DNA of 64,000 nt from Kocuria sp. cx-455 (GTDB lineage: Bacteria; Actinomycetota; Actinomycetes; Actinomycetales; Micrococcaceae). The notes under the pieces were generated by a model, which ran no database searches, had not been told where the DNA came from, and saw only the letters and a list, made by a program, of their open reading frames with translations. The stretch lies in the NCBI RefSeq assembly GCF_014698015.1, contig NZ_JACXBS010000007.1:124001-188000 (forward strand), given 5' to 3'. The position numbers and the translations under genes are program-made. The number at the start of each line of letters is the position of its first letter. Position 1 is the first letter of the stretch. Below are positions 1 through 8,246 of this stretch, one piece after another.

Positions 1-10
1 GAGGAAGTTG

Positions 11-1246
11 ATGGGTGACCGGGGGCCCGGGATGACGCCTGACGATGTGCAGTGCACCTCGCAGGAACGGGCCGTGCTCGACCTCATCGACCCCGACGAG
101 CTGGTCGAGCTGACCTGCACCCTGGTGAACACCGCCGGCGAGAATCCCGGGGGCACCGAGCAGCGCACGGCCCGGGCCTTGGAGCATGCGGCGAGCGAGC
201 GGGGATTACTGGCCCGCAGCGACGTCGTGGCCCCCGGGCGCCCCAATGTGGACGTGGACCTGACCGTGGGCGGGCCCGTGTCCGACGGGCCGGGGCTGTT
301 GTTCTTGGGCCACTCCGACGTGGTGCCCGCCGGGCCCGGGTGGACTCGGCAGCCGTACAGCGCGCAGGTCGACGGCGACCGGCTGTACGGCCGCGGCGCC
401 ACGGACATGAAGGGCGGGCTGGCTGCGGTGGTGATCGCCATGTCGGCGCTTCGCCGTTCGGCGGTTGAACTCTCGGGGCCGGTGCGATTGTCGTCCACGG
501 TGGACGAGGAAGATCTGGGCCTCGGCATCCGTCACCTCACCGCACGCGGGCTGGAACGGAACTTCCGCGGCTGCATCGTGGCCGAACCGACCGATCTGCA
601 GACCGTGATCGCGTGCCGAGGGGATGCCTACCTCGAGGTGGAGATCACCGGAGTGCCCGCCCATTCGGGGCGGCCGGCGGACGGCCGAAATGCTATCGAC
701 GCCGCCGCTGCGCTCCTCACACTCGTCAAACAGGACCACGAGAAGCACACGCGCGTGACAGATCCGTTGCTGGGATCGCCCACGTGGAACGTGGGCAAGA
801 TCGAGGGCGGCCGGGCGACGTCCATGGTGGCGCCGTCGTGCCATGTGTGGTTGGACCGGCGGCTCATGCCGGGCGAGGACCCGGAGCAGATCGTCTCCGA
901 GCTGCGCAACACGGTGGATGAAGCCGGGATCACCGGTGACGGCATCTCCGTGGACATCGACATCACCATGTCCATGCCGGGTTTCCGCACCGATGGGGAC
1001 CATGACCTGGTCACCACGGTTCATGACGCCGTGGCGGATGTGGGCGGGGCGGCGTCCATCGGCGGCTGGACGGCCGCGTGCGATGGCGGGTTCATTGCCC
1101 GGGACCATGCAGTGCCCACGGTGGTCATGGGTCCCGGCGGGCTCAACGACCAGGCGCACCAGGTGGACGAGTCCGTGAGTATTCGTGAACTGACGCAAGC
1201 GGCCAGGGCGTACACGCTGACCGCGTTGCGACTGCTCTCGTGCTGA
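11..1246 (+). CDS. M20 family metallopeptidase (ArgE/DapE-type deacylase)
   Basis: Predicted cytosolic zinc amidohydrolase of the M20 family (acetylornithine deacetylase / succinyl-diaminopimelate desuccinylase / carboxypeptidase G2 group), which cleaves N-acyl groups or small peptides. The metal-site pattern is complete: GHSD (His101), ATDMKGG (Asp132), VDEE (catalytic Glu166 and Glu167), AEPTD (Glu192) and QAHQVDE near the C-terminus (His383). A dimerisation lid (about 205-310) interrupts the catalytic core as usual. The length of 411 aa is normal. GAGGAAG lies at 1-7, just before ATG 11. TTG 8 and ATG 32 are alternative starts, and because the frame is open to the window edge an upstream start cannot be excluded. 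The substrate cannot be told from sequence. It converges on the MHS transporter, so a role in the neighbouring organic-acid block is only suggested. Confidence 0.85.
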   Translation: MGDRGPGMTPDDVQCTSQERAVLDLIDPDELVELTCTLVNTAGENPGGTEQRTARALEHAASERGLLARSDVVAPGRPNVDVDLTVGGPVSDGPGLLFLGHSDVVPAGPGWTRQPYSAQVDGDRLYGRGATDMKGGLAAVVIAMSALRRSAVELSGPVRLSSTVDEEDLGLGIRHLTARGLERNFRGCIVAEPTDLQTVIACRGDAYLEVEITGVPAHSGRPADGRNAIDAAAALLTLVKQDHEKHTRVTDPLLGSPTWNVGKIEGGRATSMVAPSCHVWLDRRLMPGEDPEQIVSELRNTVDEAGITGDGISVDIDITMSMPGFRTDGDHDLVTTVHDAVADVGGAASIGGWTAACDGGFIARDHAVPTVVMGPGGLNDQAHQVDESVSIRELTQAARAYTLTALRLLSC

Positions 1247-1262
1247 CCATACTCGCGTTGTT

Positions 1263-2654
1263 CTACCTGGTGACCACGGGCATCCTGCCCGTCTCCGGGA
1301 TCTCCGTACCGCGCAGCGACGCGCCCACGGTCTCCCTCATGAACTTGGCGGCAATCAACCCGATCACGCACGCGCCCATCATGTAGAAGGCGGGGATCAA
1401 CGGATTGCCAGTGGATTCGATCAGGGCCTCGTTGACCAGCGGTGCGGTACCTCCGAAAATCGCGGTCGACACGTTGTAGGTGATCGCGAAGCCCGCATAG
1501 CGAACCTGCGTGGGGAACATCGCCGGGAACGTGGCCGAGATGCAGGCCAACTGCGGGATGTAGAGCAGTCCCAGCACCGCGAAGCCCAGCAGCGCCCACC
1601 AGAAGCCGTTAGCCATGAGCATGTACATGGGGATCGACATCACGATCAGGCCGATGAGCGAGAAGTACCACATGGGTTTGCGCCCGAACCTGTCGGACAG
1701 CGTTCCTGCGAACGGAATCACGAGCATCATGGCGAACTGCGCAACGAACATGATGGTCAGCACCGTCTGAGCGGACATGTCCGTCTGTCCCTCGAGGTAC
1801 GTGGGCATGTAGCTGAGCAGCGTGTAGTTGACCACGTTCACGGACACCACCAGGCCGGCCATGATCAGCATGGGCTGCCAGTAGGTGGTGACCAATTCCT
1901 TCAGGGCCATGCCCGCGGATTCCTCCGAGTGGCCGGCTTCCTCCAGTTCCAGGAACACCGGGGAGTCGGCCAGTTTGGACCGCAAATACAAACCGATGAG
2001 GCCCATGGGTCCGGCCAGCAGGAACGGGATACGCCAGCCCCAGTCCATCATGGCCTCGTTGCCGAGGATGACCTCGCCCAAGAGCACAATCAGCGAACCG
2101 AGGGCAAAGCCGCCCAGGGTGCCGAATTCCAGGAAGCTGCCCAGGAAACCTCGCTTCTTGTCCGGGGCGTACTCGGCCATGAACGTGGCCGCCCCGCCGT
2201 ACTCTCCACCGGTCGAGAATCCCTGAATCACGCGCAGCAACACCAACAGGACGGGGGCCGCCAGGCCGATGCTCGCGTGGGTGGGCAAGATGCCGATACA
2301 GAAGGTAGCACCTGCCATGAGGATGATGGTCAGAGCCAAGATTCTCTTGCGACCCAGCCGGTCACCGAGCGGACCCCAGAACAAGCCACCCAAGGGCCGG
2401 ACCAGGAAGGACAGGGCGAACGTACTCAGCGCCAGCAGGGTCCCGGCCTCGCCCGGGAAGAAGTTCTGGGTGATGTAGACGACCGAGACGGCGTACACGC
2501 CGTAGTCGAACCACTCGGTGGCGTTACCGATCGCCGACGCCGCTACCGCGCGGCGCACCGTTTGGGCGTCCGGCTCGGGGTGGTGGGAGGTTCCGTCGAG
2601 GGTGTTCGTACCGCGCGCATCATGCGGCGGATCAGCCTGGTGTTGCGAATTCAT
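1263..2654 (-). CDS. MHS-type major facilitator, organic acid/osmolyte:H+ symporter
   Basis: Twelve-helix inner-membrane symporter of the metabolite:H+ symporter (MHS) branch of the MFS, which includes ProP, KgtP and ShiA. The diagnostic N-terminal segment GNATEWFDYGVYA follows a short hydrophilic leader (residues 1-35). The loop 2-3 motif appears as GDRLGRKRIL, and the half-repeat as LSDRFGRKP. The length of 463 aa fits the family. The gene is divergent from the FCD/GntR regulator, with a perfect palindrome (2737-2750) between them, so it is probably repressed by that protein. Neighbouring enzymes suggest a carboxylate substrate such as a hydroxy or oxo dicarboxylate; proline or betaine cannot be excluded. 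Confidence 0.85.
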   Translation of the reverse strand: MNSQHQADPPHDARGTNTLDGTSHHPEPDAQTVRRAVAASAIGNATEWFDYGVYAVSVVYITQNFFPGEAGTLLALSTFALSFLVRPLGGLFWGPLGDRLGRKRILALTIILMAGATFCIGILPTHASIGLAAPVLLVLLRVIQGFSTGGEYGGAATFMAEYAPDKKRGFLGSFLEFGTLGGFALGSLIVLLGEVILGNEAMMDWGWRIPFLLAGPMGLIGLYLRSKLADSPVFLELEEAGHSEESAGMALKELVTTYWQPMLIMAGLVVSVNVVNYTLLSYMPTYLEGQTDMSAQTVLTIMFVAQFAMMLVIPFAGTLSDRFGRKPMWYFSLIGLIVMSIPMYMLMANGFWWALLGFAVLGLLYIPQLACISATFPAMFPTQVRYAGFAITYNVSTAIFGGTAPLVNEALIESTGNPLIPAFYMMGACVIGLIAAKFMRETVGASLRGTEIPETGRMPVVTR

Positions 2655-2736
2655 AGAACCTCCACTGTGAATTCAAGTGGCACCTGGTGGTGCCCCGGGA
2701 TCTTCAGCCGCGACGCCAGATGCGTGCTGACCGTTT

Positions 2737-2750
2737 GATTGTCGACAATC
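2737..2750. promoter_or_regulatory. Palindromic operator GATTGTCGACAATC, probable FCD/GntR site
   Basis: Perfect 14-bp palindrome between the divergent MHS transporter and GntR genes. Its core TTGTCGACAA fits the TTGT-N2-ACAA type often bound by FCD-subfamily GntR proteins. A nearly identical copy lies at 8209-8222 in the other divergent promoter of this block. The regulator assignment is inferred. Confidence 0.65.
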
Positions 2751-2824
2751 CTACCCTTCGGGGTATCGTTACGTAAGACATTGACGCGCAAACCCGTGCG
2801 GTTTGCCCCGGACCGGAGGCCGCC

Positions 2825-3487
2825 ATGCCCGGCAATCTGCTACGACCCGTGGTGCAGGAAACCACCCCCTCTTTGATCGCCCGGCAACTGCGGCGAGCCA
2901 TCGGGGACGGCGAATTAACACCCGGCCAACAGCTCAATGAAATGGAACTGAGCCGTTCCCTGGGCGTGAGCCGCGGGCCGCTGCGCGAAGCCCTGCAGCG
3001 CCTCACCCAGGAGGGCCTGCTGCTCAGCGTCCGTAACCGCGGCGTGTTCGTCATCGAGGTCACCGACGACGACGTTCGTGACCTCTACCTGGCCCGTAAC
3101 GCCGTGGAGTGCGCCGCCGCCGACCGTGTCATTGCGAGCGACCCCGAGGCCGGTGCGGATCGTCTCCTCGAAAAGGTCGAGGACATGGCTGCGGCCATCG
3201 ACCGCGGTGACACCGCCGCCCTGACGGAGGCCGACGTCGCGTTCCATGTCCTACTCGTGGAACTGTCCGAAAGCCCGCGGCTGATTCGCATGCACGACAC
3301 CCTCATGGTGGAGACCCGCATGTGCATGACCGCGCTCGAGACCCGGTACGCGTCCCACAGTTTCCGCTTGGACGAGCACCGGGAGATCACCGAGGCCATC
3401 CGCGCGGCGGATGAAGCCCGCGTGGATGCGCTGCTGCTCGATCACATGCGTGATGCGATCATGCGGCTGACAACGGACCACGTGTAG
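2825..3487 (+). CDS. GntR-family transcriptional regulator, FCD (FadR C-terminal) subfamily
   Basis: DNA-binding repressor of 220 aa. The N-terminal winged helix-turn-helix (about residues 15-78) includes LSRSLGVSRGPLREALQRL and the wing VRNRGVFV. The C-terminal all-helical FCD ligand domain (about 85-215) keeps the metal-binding pattern: Asp in EADVAFH, His in FHVLLVE, DEHREI and LLDHMRD. Such proteins usually sense carboxylates. The start ATG 2825 has GGAGG at 2815-2819. The gene is divergent from the MHS transporter and convergent with the aldehyde dehydrogenase gene. It probably controls both through the GATTGTC(G/A)ACAATC palindromes at 2737 and 8209. The ligand is unknown. Confidence 0.9.
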   Translation: MPGNLLRPVVQETTPSLIARQLRRAIGDGELTPGQQLNEMELSRSLGVSRGPLREALQRLTQEGLLLSVRNRGVFVIEVTDDDVRDLYLARNAVECAAADRVIASDPEAGADRLLEKVEDMAAAIDRGDTAALTEADVAFHVLLVELSESPRLIRMHDTLMVETRMCMTALETRYASHSFRLDEHREITEAIRAADEARVDALLLDHMRDAIMRLTTDHV

Positions 3488-3488
3488 C

Positions 3489-4979
3489 TCAGGTGCGCGG
3501 CACCGCCACGTACTTGTACTCCAGGAATTCTTCGATGCCCACGCGCCCGCCCTCGCGCCCGAGCCCGGAGGCTTTGACGCCGCCAAACGGGGCAGCAGGG
3601 TTGGAGACGATGCCCGTGTTGAGACCTACCATGCCAACCTCAAGAGCGTCACTCACCCGGAAGCTGCGATCCACGTCCTGGGTGAACAGGTAGCCCACGA
3701 GTCCCCACGGGGTGTCGTTGGCCATCTCAACCACCTGCTCCTCCGAGTCAAAGGGAATCACGGGGGCCACGGGACCGAAGATCTCCTCGGTCATCAGCTG
3801 GGATCCCGGGTCCACGCCGGAGAGCACCGTGGGGCTGTAGAAGAATCCGGGGCGATCCGGGCGGGAACCGCCGCAGTCCACGGTGGCGCCCTTGGCCACG
3901 GCGTCGGCCACCAGTTCCTGCACCTTGTCGAGGGCCTTGGCCTCGACCAGGGGTCCGACGTCGATCCCGTCCTGGGCGCCGTCGCCCACCGAGAGCCCAT
4001 TCAGCCGCTCGGCGAGTTTGCGGGAGAACTCACCCATCACGGAACGGTGGACGAACAACCGGTTGGCCGCGGTGCAGGCCTCCCCCATGTTGCGCATCTT
4101 GGCGGCCACGGCGCCGTCGACCGCGCGCTCCAGATCAGCGTCCTCGAAGACGATGAACGGTGCATTGCCGCCCAGTTCCATGGATGAGCGCATCACGTGC
4201 TGGGCCGCTTGTTCCAGGAGTCGCACACCCACCTCCGTGGAACCGGTGAAGCTGACCTTGCGGGCGATCCCGCTGGCCAGCCACGGACCCACCACCGATG
4301 AGGCCTTCTTGGTGCACACCACGTTGAGCACCCCGGTGGGAAGCCCCGCTTCGACCAGGATGTCCACGAGCGCCAGGGAGGACAGCGGGGTGAGGTTGGC
4401 CGGTTTGAACACCATGGTGCAGCCGGCGGCGATGGCCGGCCCGATCTTGCGGGTGCCCATGGCCAGGGGGAAGTTCCAGGGCGTCACCAGCACGCACGGG
4501 CCCACGGGTTGCTTGGAGACCATGATCCGGTTCTTACCGTCACCGGTCATGGTTTGGTCCCCACCGATTCGCACGGCTTCCTCCGAGAACCACCGGAAGA
4601 ACTCGGCGGCGTAGGCCACCTCGCCTTTAGCTTCGGTCAACGGTTTGCCCATTTCCGTGGTCATGATGAGCGCCAGCGCGTCCTGGCGTTCCATGATCAG
4701 GTCGTAGGCGCGGCGCAGGATGTCGCTGCGTTCGCGCGGCGGTGTGGCGGCCCAGTCCTTCTGGACGCGCCCGGCGGTTTCGATCGCGCGCTGGGCGTCC
4801 TCGGGTCCGCCGTCCGCCACGGTGGCAATGACCTCCTCGGTTGCGGGGTTGAGCACGTCGAACCGTGCTCCGGAGGCGGCCTCGCCCCACCGTCCGTCGA
4901 TGAACGCACCCGTGTTGACCGTGGCGATCGCGTCCAGCGCGGCCTGCGAGGTGCGGTGTGCGGTGGCGTGTGTGCTCAT
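3489..4979 (-). CDS. gabD: Succinate-semialdehyde dehydrogenase-like NAD(P)+ aldehyde dehydrogenase
   Basis: Oxidises an aldehyde, most likely succinate semialdehyde or a related semialdehyde, to the acid with NAD(P)+. The 496-aa protein has TPWNFPLAM, the cofactor-loop residues around FKPANLTPLS, FTGSTEVG, the general-base Glu in MELGGNAPF and the nucleophilic Cys in GEACTAANR. It also has the SSADH-type C-terminal motif APFGGVKASGLGREG. The start at 4979 was preferred because AGGAGGA lies 6-7 bp upstream; an 11-codon longer frame lacks this. It is the second gene after the FAD/Fe-S dehydrogenase, about 60 bp downstream on the same strand, so they probably form an operon. Alternative substrates such as 2-oxoglutarate semialdehyde are possible. 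Confidence 0.85.
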   Translation of the reverse strand: MSTHATAHRTSQAALDAIATVNTGAFIDGRWGEAASGARFDVLNPATEEVIATVADGGPEDAQRAIETAGRVQKDWAATPPRERSDILRRAYDLIMERQDALALIMTTEMGKPLTEAKGEVAYAAEFFRWFSEEAVRIGGDQTMTGDGKNRIMVSKQPVGPCVLVTPWNFPLAMGTRKIGPAIAAGCTMVFKPANLTPLSSLALVDILVEAGLPTGVLNVVCTKKASSVVGPWLASGIARKVSFTGSTEVGVRLLEQAAQHVMRSSMELGGNAPFIVFEDADLERAVDGAVAAKMRNMGEACTAANRLFVHRSVMGEFSRKLAERLNGLSVGDGAQDGIDVGPLVEAKALDKVQELVADAVAKGATVDCGGSRPDRPGFFYSPTVLSGVDPGSQLMTEEIFGPVAPVIPFDSEEQVVEMANDTPWGLVGYLFTQDVDRSFRVSDALEVGMVGLNTGIVSNPAAPFGGVKASGLGREGGRVGIEEFLEYKYVAVPRT

Positions 4980-5037
4980 CAAAAATCCTCCTGTCGAAGT
5001 CCGCGAGCCCAATGGTGGAGAGCTCGACGGCGGAACT

Positions 5038-8000
5038 TCACGTGGTTGATATTCCGGGGTCGAGGATTTCGGCCACGTGGGTGCCGCGCGCGGTTGAATG
5101 CAGATGGTTCACCTGCATCGCGCATGAGAACCCGTCCGTGAGCACCACGGTGTCCGGCGCGGCCGCGCGCAGGGCCGGGGCCAGGGACGTCTCCGCGACG
5201 TTCATGCTGACCTCATAGTGTTCGGCCTCGAAACCGAAGTTTCCGGCCACCCCGCAGCAGCCGTGGGCTTCACTCACCTCCGCCACCCCCGCGGCGGCCA
5301 GCGCCTTGCGCTGGGTGGCGGGGCCGAACACCGAGTACTCGTGGCAGTGGGTCTGCACCACGGCGCGCCGCGGCACCGGCCGTGCCGGTTCCGCCAGCCG
5401 ATCCTCTCCGGCCAGCGCGACAACGTGGGTGGCAAAGCTCCTCACGCGGCGCGCCACCCGCTGCGCCTGTTCGGTGGGTACGAGTTCGGGAAGGTCCTTG
5501 CGCAGCGCCGCGGCGCAACTGGGTTCGATCACCACGATGGGGCGGTCGGTGCCGTCATCCAGTTCCGCGGCGGCTCGGGTCAGCAGTTTCTTGGCCGTGC
5601 CCAATTGTCCCGTGGAGATCCAGGTGAGCCCGCAACACACGTCCGCCGTGCACTCAACCGTCTCCCCCGCACCGGCCAGGACCCGGGCTGCGGCACCGGC
5701 CACCTCGGGCCGGAAACCTCGGGTGAACGTGTCCACGAAGAGGACGGCACTGTCGGAATTCGCGCCGACGGGCGGGGTGCCGTCGGGAAGTGAAGTGGGA
5801 ACGTCATCGGAACCGTCGAGCCGAACGGAGCGAGCGGCGCGGCCGACCTCGGCGCGCCATTGCCCGGCGCGGGCGAACGTCGGCAGCTCCCGGCTCGTGG
5901 TGAGTCCCCCGACTCGCGCCGCGAGCTTGCCCAGCGGCGTGGCCAGGACGGCGTTGACGAGCGGTGCGATCGGGCCGGCGAGCGCGAGCCAGCGCGGCAA
6001 CCAGCCCAGGGAGTAGTGGGAGCGCGGGCGGATCCGGCGCGCGTAGTAGTGGTCGAAGAATTCGGACTTGTAGGTGGCCATGTCCACCCCGGCGGGGCAG
6101 TCCGTGGCGCACGCCTTGCAGGAGAGACACAGGTCGAGGACCTCACGCACGTCCTCGGACCTCCAGCCCTCGGCCACGCCGGGCGCACCGCGCACCATGT
6201 CCTGCAGCACTCGGGCGCGGCCGCGGGTGGAGTCCTTCTCGTCGCGGGTCGTCCGGAAGCTGGGGCACATCACGCCGCCGCTGTCCGCGCGGCACCGCCC
6301 CACGCCAATGCACCCCTGAACGGCGTGCACCCAGGGATCCGGCTGGGCTGCCGGCCCCGATTCTCGGGCGGTCTCAGTCGCCCCCACGGGTTGCAAGTCG
6401 AAGCTCGTGCGCCACTGCCTGTCCGGGACACCCTGGAGCGCCAGGTGCGCGTCGATGGGTTCCGGGCCCACGATCGAACCCGGGTTCAACAGTCCGGTGG
6501 GGTCCCACACTCGCCGGAACCGCGCGAAGGCCCCAAGCACCTCGGGCGAATACATGATGGGCAGCAACGCGGAACGAGCGCGACCGTCACCGTGCTCCCC
6601 GGACAGCGAGCCCCCGTGACGGACCACCAAATGAGCCGCATCGCGAGTGAAATTCCGATACACCTCACGCCCGGGCCCGGTGCGCAGGTCGAAGGTGATG
6701 CGGATATGGATGCACCCGGCACCGAAGTGCCCGTACATCACGCCGTGCAGGTCGTAATCGCCCAGCAACACGCGCAGGTCGGCCAGGTAGTTGGCGAGGT
6801 TTTCCGGGGCCACCGCGGAGTCCTCCCAGCCCGGCCAGGATTCCCCGCCCGTGGCCAGCCGGGACGAGAGGCCTGCGCCGTCCTCGCGGACCCGCCACAG
6901 GTTTGCGCGTTCCTCGGGGTCCGGGACCGCGATGCCCTGCACGAGCCGGCCGTTCTCGCTCAACCGTGCCAGCAGTTCATGGGCCTGCGCTTTGACCGCT
7001 TCCTCCGTGTCACCGTCCAGGTCCACGAACAACCAGGCATTGCCCTCCGGTAACCCCGTGACGGAATCCGGCCCCCGGCGCCAGTGCATGGTTTCGACAA
7101 TGGCCCGGTCCGTGCCCTCGACCGCGGCGGGCGAGAACTCGAGGATCGTGGTCACGTCCCGGGCGGCATCGACCACCGTGCCGTAGCCCAGGCAGACCAG
7201 CAGGGCGCTGGCGGGTTTCGGCACCAAACGCATGCGCGCCCCCACGACCAACGCGCACGTGCCCTCCGAACCCACGAGGGCGCGGGCCACGTTGAAGCCC
7301 TTTTCCGGCAGCAGGTTCTGCACGTGGTATCCCGAGACCTGACGCGGAATCTGCCCGAGTTCCAGTCGGAAAGCGGCCAAATGATCGTGGGCCAGCGCGC
7401 GCAATTCGCGGCTCAACTCCTCCGCTCGCTCCACCGCCATCCGGTCGCCGGGCTCCGTGGCGCGCAGCCCGGCGGCCGTGGCGGTCAGCCGCGCGCCGTC
7501 CGTGGTCACCACGTCGATCTCGAGCGTGTGATCGCTCGTCCGGCCGTGGCGCACGGAATGATTGCCGCACGCGTCGTTACCGATCGCCCCGCCCACCGTG
7601 GCGCGGTTCTTCGAGGACGGGTCCGGTACGAACGTCAGCTGTCCGTCGGTCGCGGCCTCGACCTCGCGGGTCAGGGTGGCCAGCACCACCCCCGGTTCCA
7701 CGTCGACCGTTCCGGCCTCCCGATCCACGCGGCGGATCCGGTTCAGGTGGCGCGAAAAATCGACGACGACGCCGCGCCCCACCGCATTGCCCGCCATGGA
7801 CGTGCCGCCGCCCCGGCTGACGATCGGGGTGCGGGAGTCCGCGCACGCGCGCACCGTGGCGACCACGTCCTGCACGGTGCGCGGGAAGACGACGGCCAGG
7901 GGACGCACCCGGTAGTTGGAGGCATCGTAGGCGTACTCGGAGGTTCTGCGCTCGGACGCGTCGACCTCGACCCCCGCATCGCGCAGTCGAGTGAGCACCG

Positions 8001-8076
8001 GCGTGGTACTGGCGGAGCGTGCATCGGAGGCAGCGGCGAAACCTGCCGACGTGGCGGTGTTGGTGGCAGCGTTCAT
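5038..8076 (-). CDS. FAD-linked oxidase / Fe-S oxidoreductase fusion (YdiJ-like, D-2-hydroxyacid dehydrogenase)
   Basis: Large flavo-iron-sulfur dehydrogenase of 1012 aa, close to the length of E. coli YdiJ. Domains in order: PCMH/VAO-type FAD-binding domain (about 55-270, with SRGGGTSMAGNAVG); FAD-linked oxidase C-terminal domain with the metal-binding segment HFGAGCIHIR and SGEHGDGRAR (about 270-560); a first Cys cluster (GCIGVGRC...MCPS); a second cluster CLSCKACATDC (Cys650, 653, 656, 660); and the GlcF-like CCG domains VCCGLTW and GCCGVAGNFG (about residue 937). It probably oxidises a D-2-hydroxyacid, such as D-2-hydroxyglutarate or D-lactate, and passes electrons to the respiratory chain. 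The start 8076 has CTGAGGAC upstream; the 37-codon extension looks non-conserved. It is divergent from the 2-hydroxyacid dehydrogenase at 8247, with a GntR-type palindrome between. Confidence 0.85.
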   Translation of the reverse strand: MNAATNTATSAGFAAASDARSASTTPVLTRLRDAGVEVDASERRTSEYAYDASNYRVRPLAVVFPRTVQDVVATVRACADSRTPIVSRGGGTSMAGNAVGRGVVVDFSRHLNRIRRVDREAGTVDVEPGVVLATLTREVEAATDGQLTFVPDPSSKNRATVGGAIGNDACGNHSVRHGRTSDHTLEIDVVTTDGARLTATAAGLRATEPGDRMAVERAEELSRELRALAHDHLAAFRLELGQIPRQVSGYHVQNLLPEKGFNVARALVGSEGTCALVVGARMRLVPKPASALLVCLGYGTVVDAARDVTTILEFSPAAVEGTDRAIVETMHWRRGPDSVTGLPEGNAWLFVDLDGDTEEAVKAQAHELLARLSENGRLVQGIAVPDPEERANLWRVREDGAGLSSRLATGGESWPGWEDSAVAPENLANYLADLRVLLGDYDLHGVMYGHFGAGCIHIRITFDLRTGPGREVYRNFTRDAAHLVVRHGGSLSGEHGDGRARSALLPIMYSPEVLGAFARFRRVWDPTGLLNPGSIVGPEPIDAHLALQGVPDRQWRTSFDLQPVGATETARESGPAAQPDPWVHAVQGCIGVGRCRADSGGVMCPSFRTTRDEKDSTRGRARVLQDMVRGAPGVAEGWRSEDVREVLDLCLSCKACATDCPAGVDMATYKSEFFDHYYARRIRPRSHYSLGWLPRWLALAGPIAPLVNAVLATPLGKLAARVGGLTTSRELPTFARAGQWRAEVGRAARSVRLDGSDDVPTSLPDGTPPVGANSDSAVLFVDTFTRGFRPEVAGAAARVLAGAGETVECTADVCCGLTWISTGQLGTAKKLLTRAAAELDDGTDRPIVVIEPSCAAALRKDLPELVPTEQAQRVARRVRSFATHVVALAGEDRLAEPARPVPRRAVVQTHCHEYSVFGPATQRKALAAAGVAEVSEAHGCCGVAGNFGFEAEHYEVSMNVAETSLAPALRAAAPDTVVLTDGFSCAMQVNHLHSTARGTHVAEILDPGISTT

Positions 8077-8208
8077 GGGCGTCCTCAGCCCCGGGCGTCC
8101 GAGCCGTAAAGTCGACTCCCCAGGCCATGATCGACCACACCCGGAGTCGCCTGCTTCAGAACGGGGCTCAGGGATGTCATACATCACATTCTCCCGGCGT
8201 TATCGAAT

Positions 8209-8233
8209 GATTGTCAACAATCGGAGGATTGTC
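8209..8233. promoter_or_regulatory. Palindromic operator GATTGTCAACAATC plus half-site, probable FCD/GntR site
   Basis: GATTGTCAACAATC at 8209-8222 differs from the palindrome at 2737-2750 by one central base. It is followed by a half-site GATTGTC at 8227-8233. It lies between the divergent FAD/Fe-S dehydrogenase and D-2-hydroxyacid dehydrogenase genes and directly abuts the leader of the latter, fitting repression of both. Confidence 0.65.
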
Positions 8234-8246
8234 CTAGGGTTCAGGT

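Noticed and set aside
5860-7053. Long plus-strand open frame opposite the YdiJ-like gene
   Set aside because: Low-complexity Gly/Arg/His product with no domain; an antisense artefact of GC-rich codon bias.
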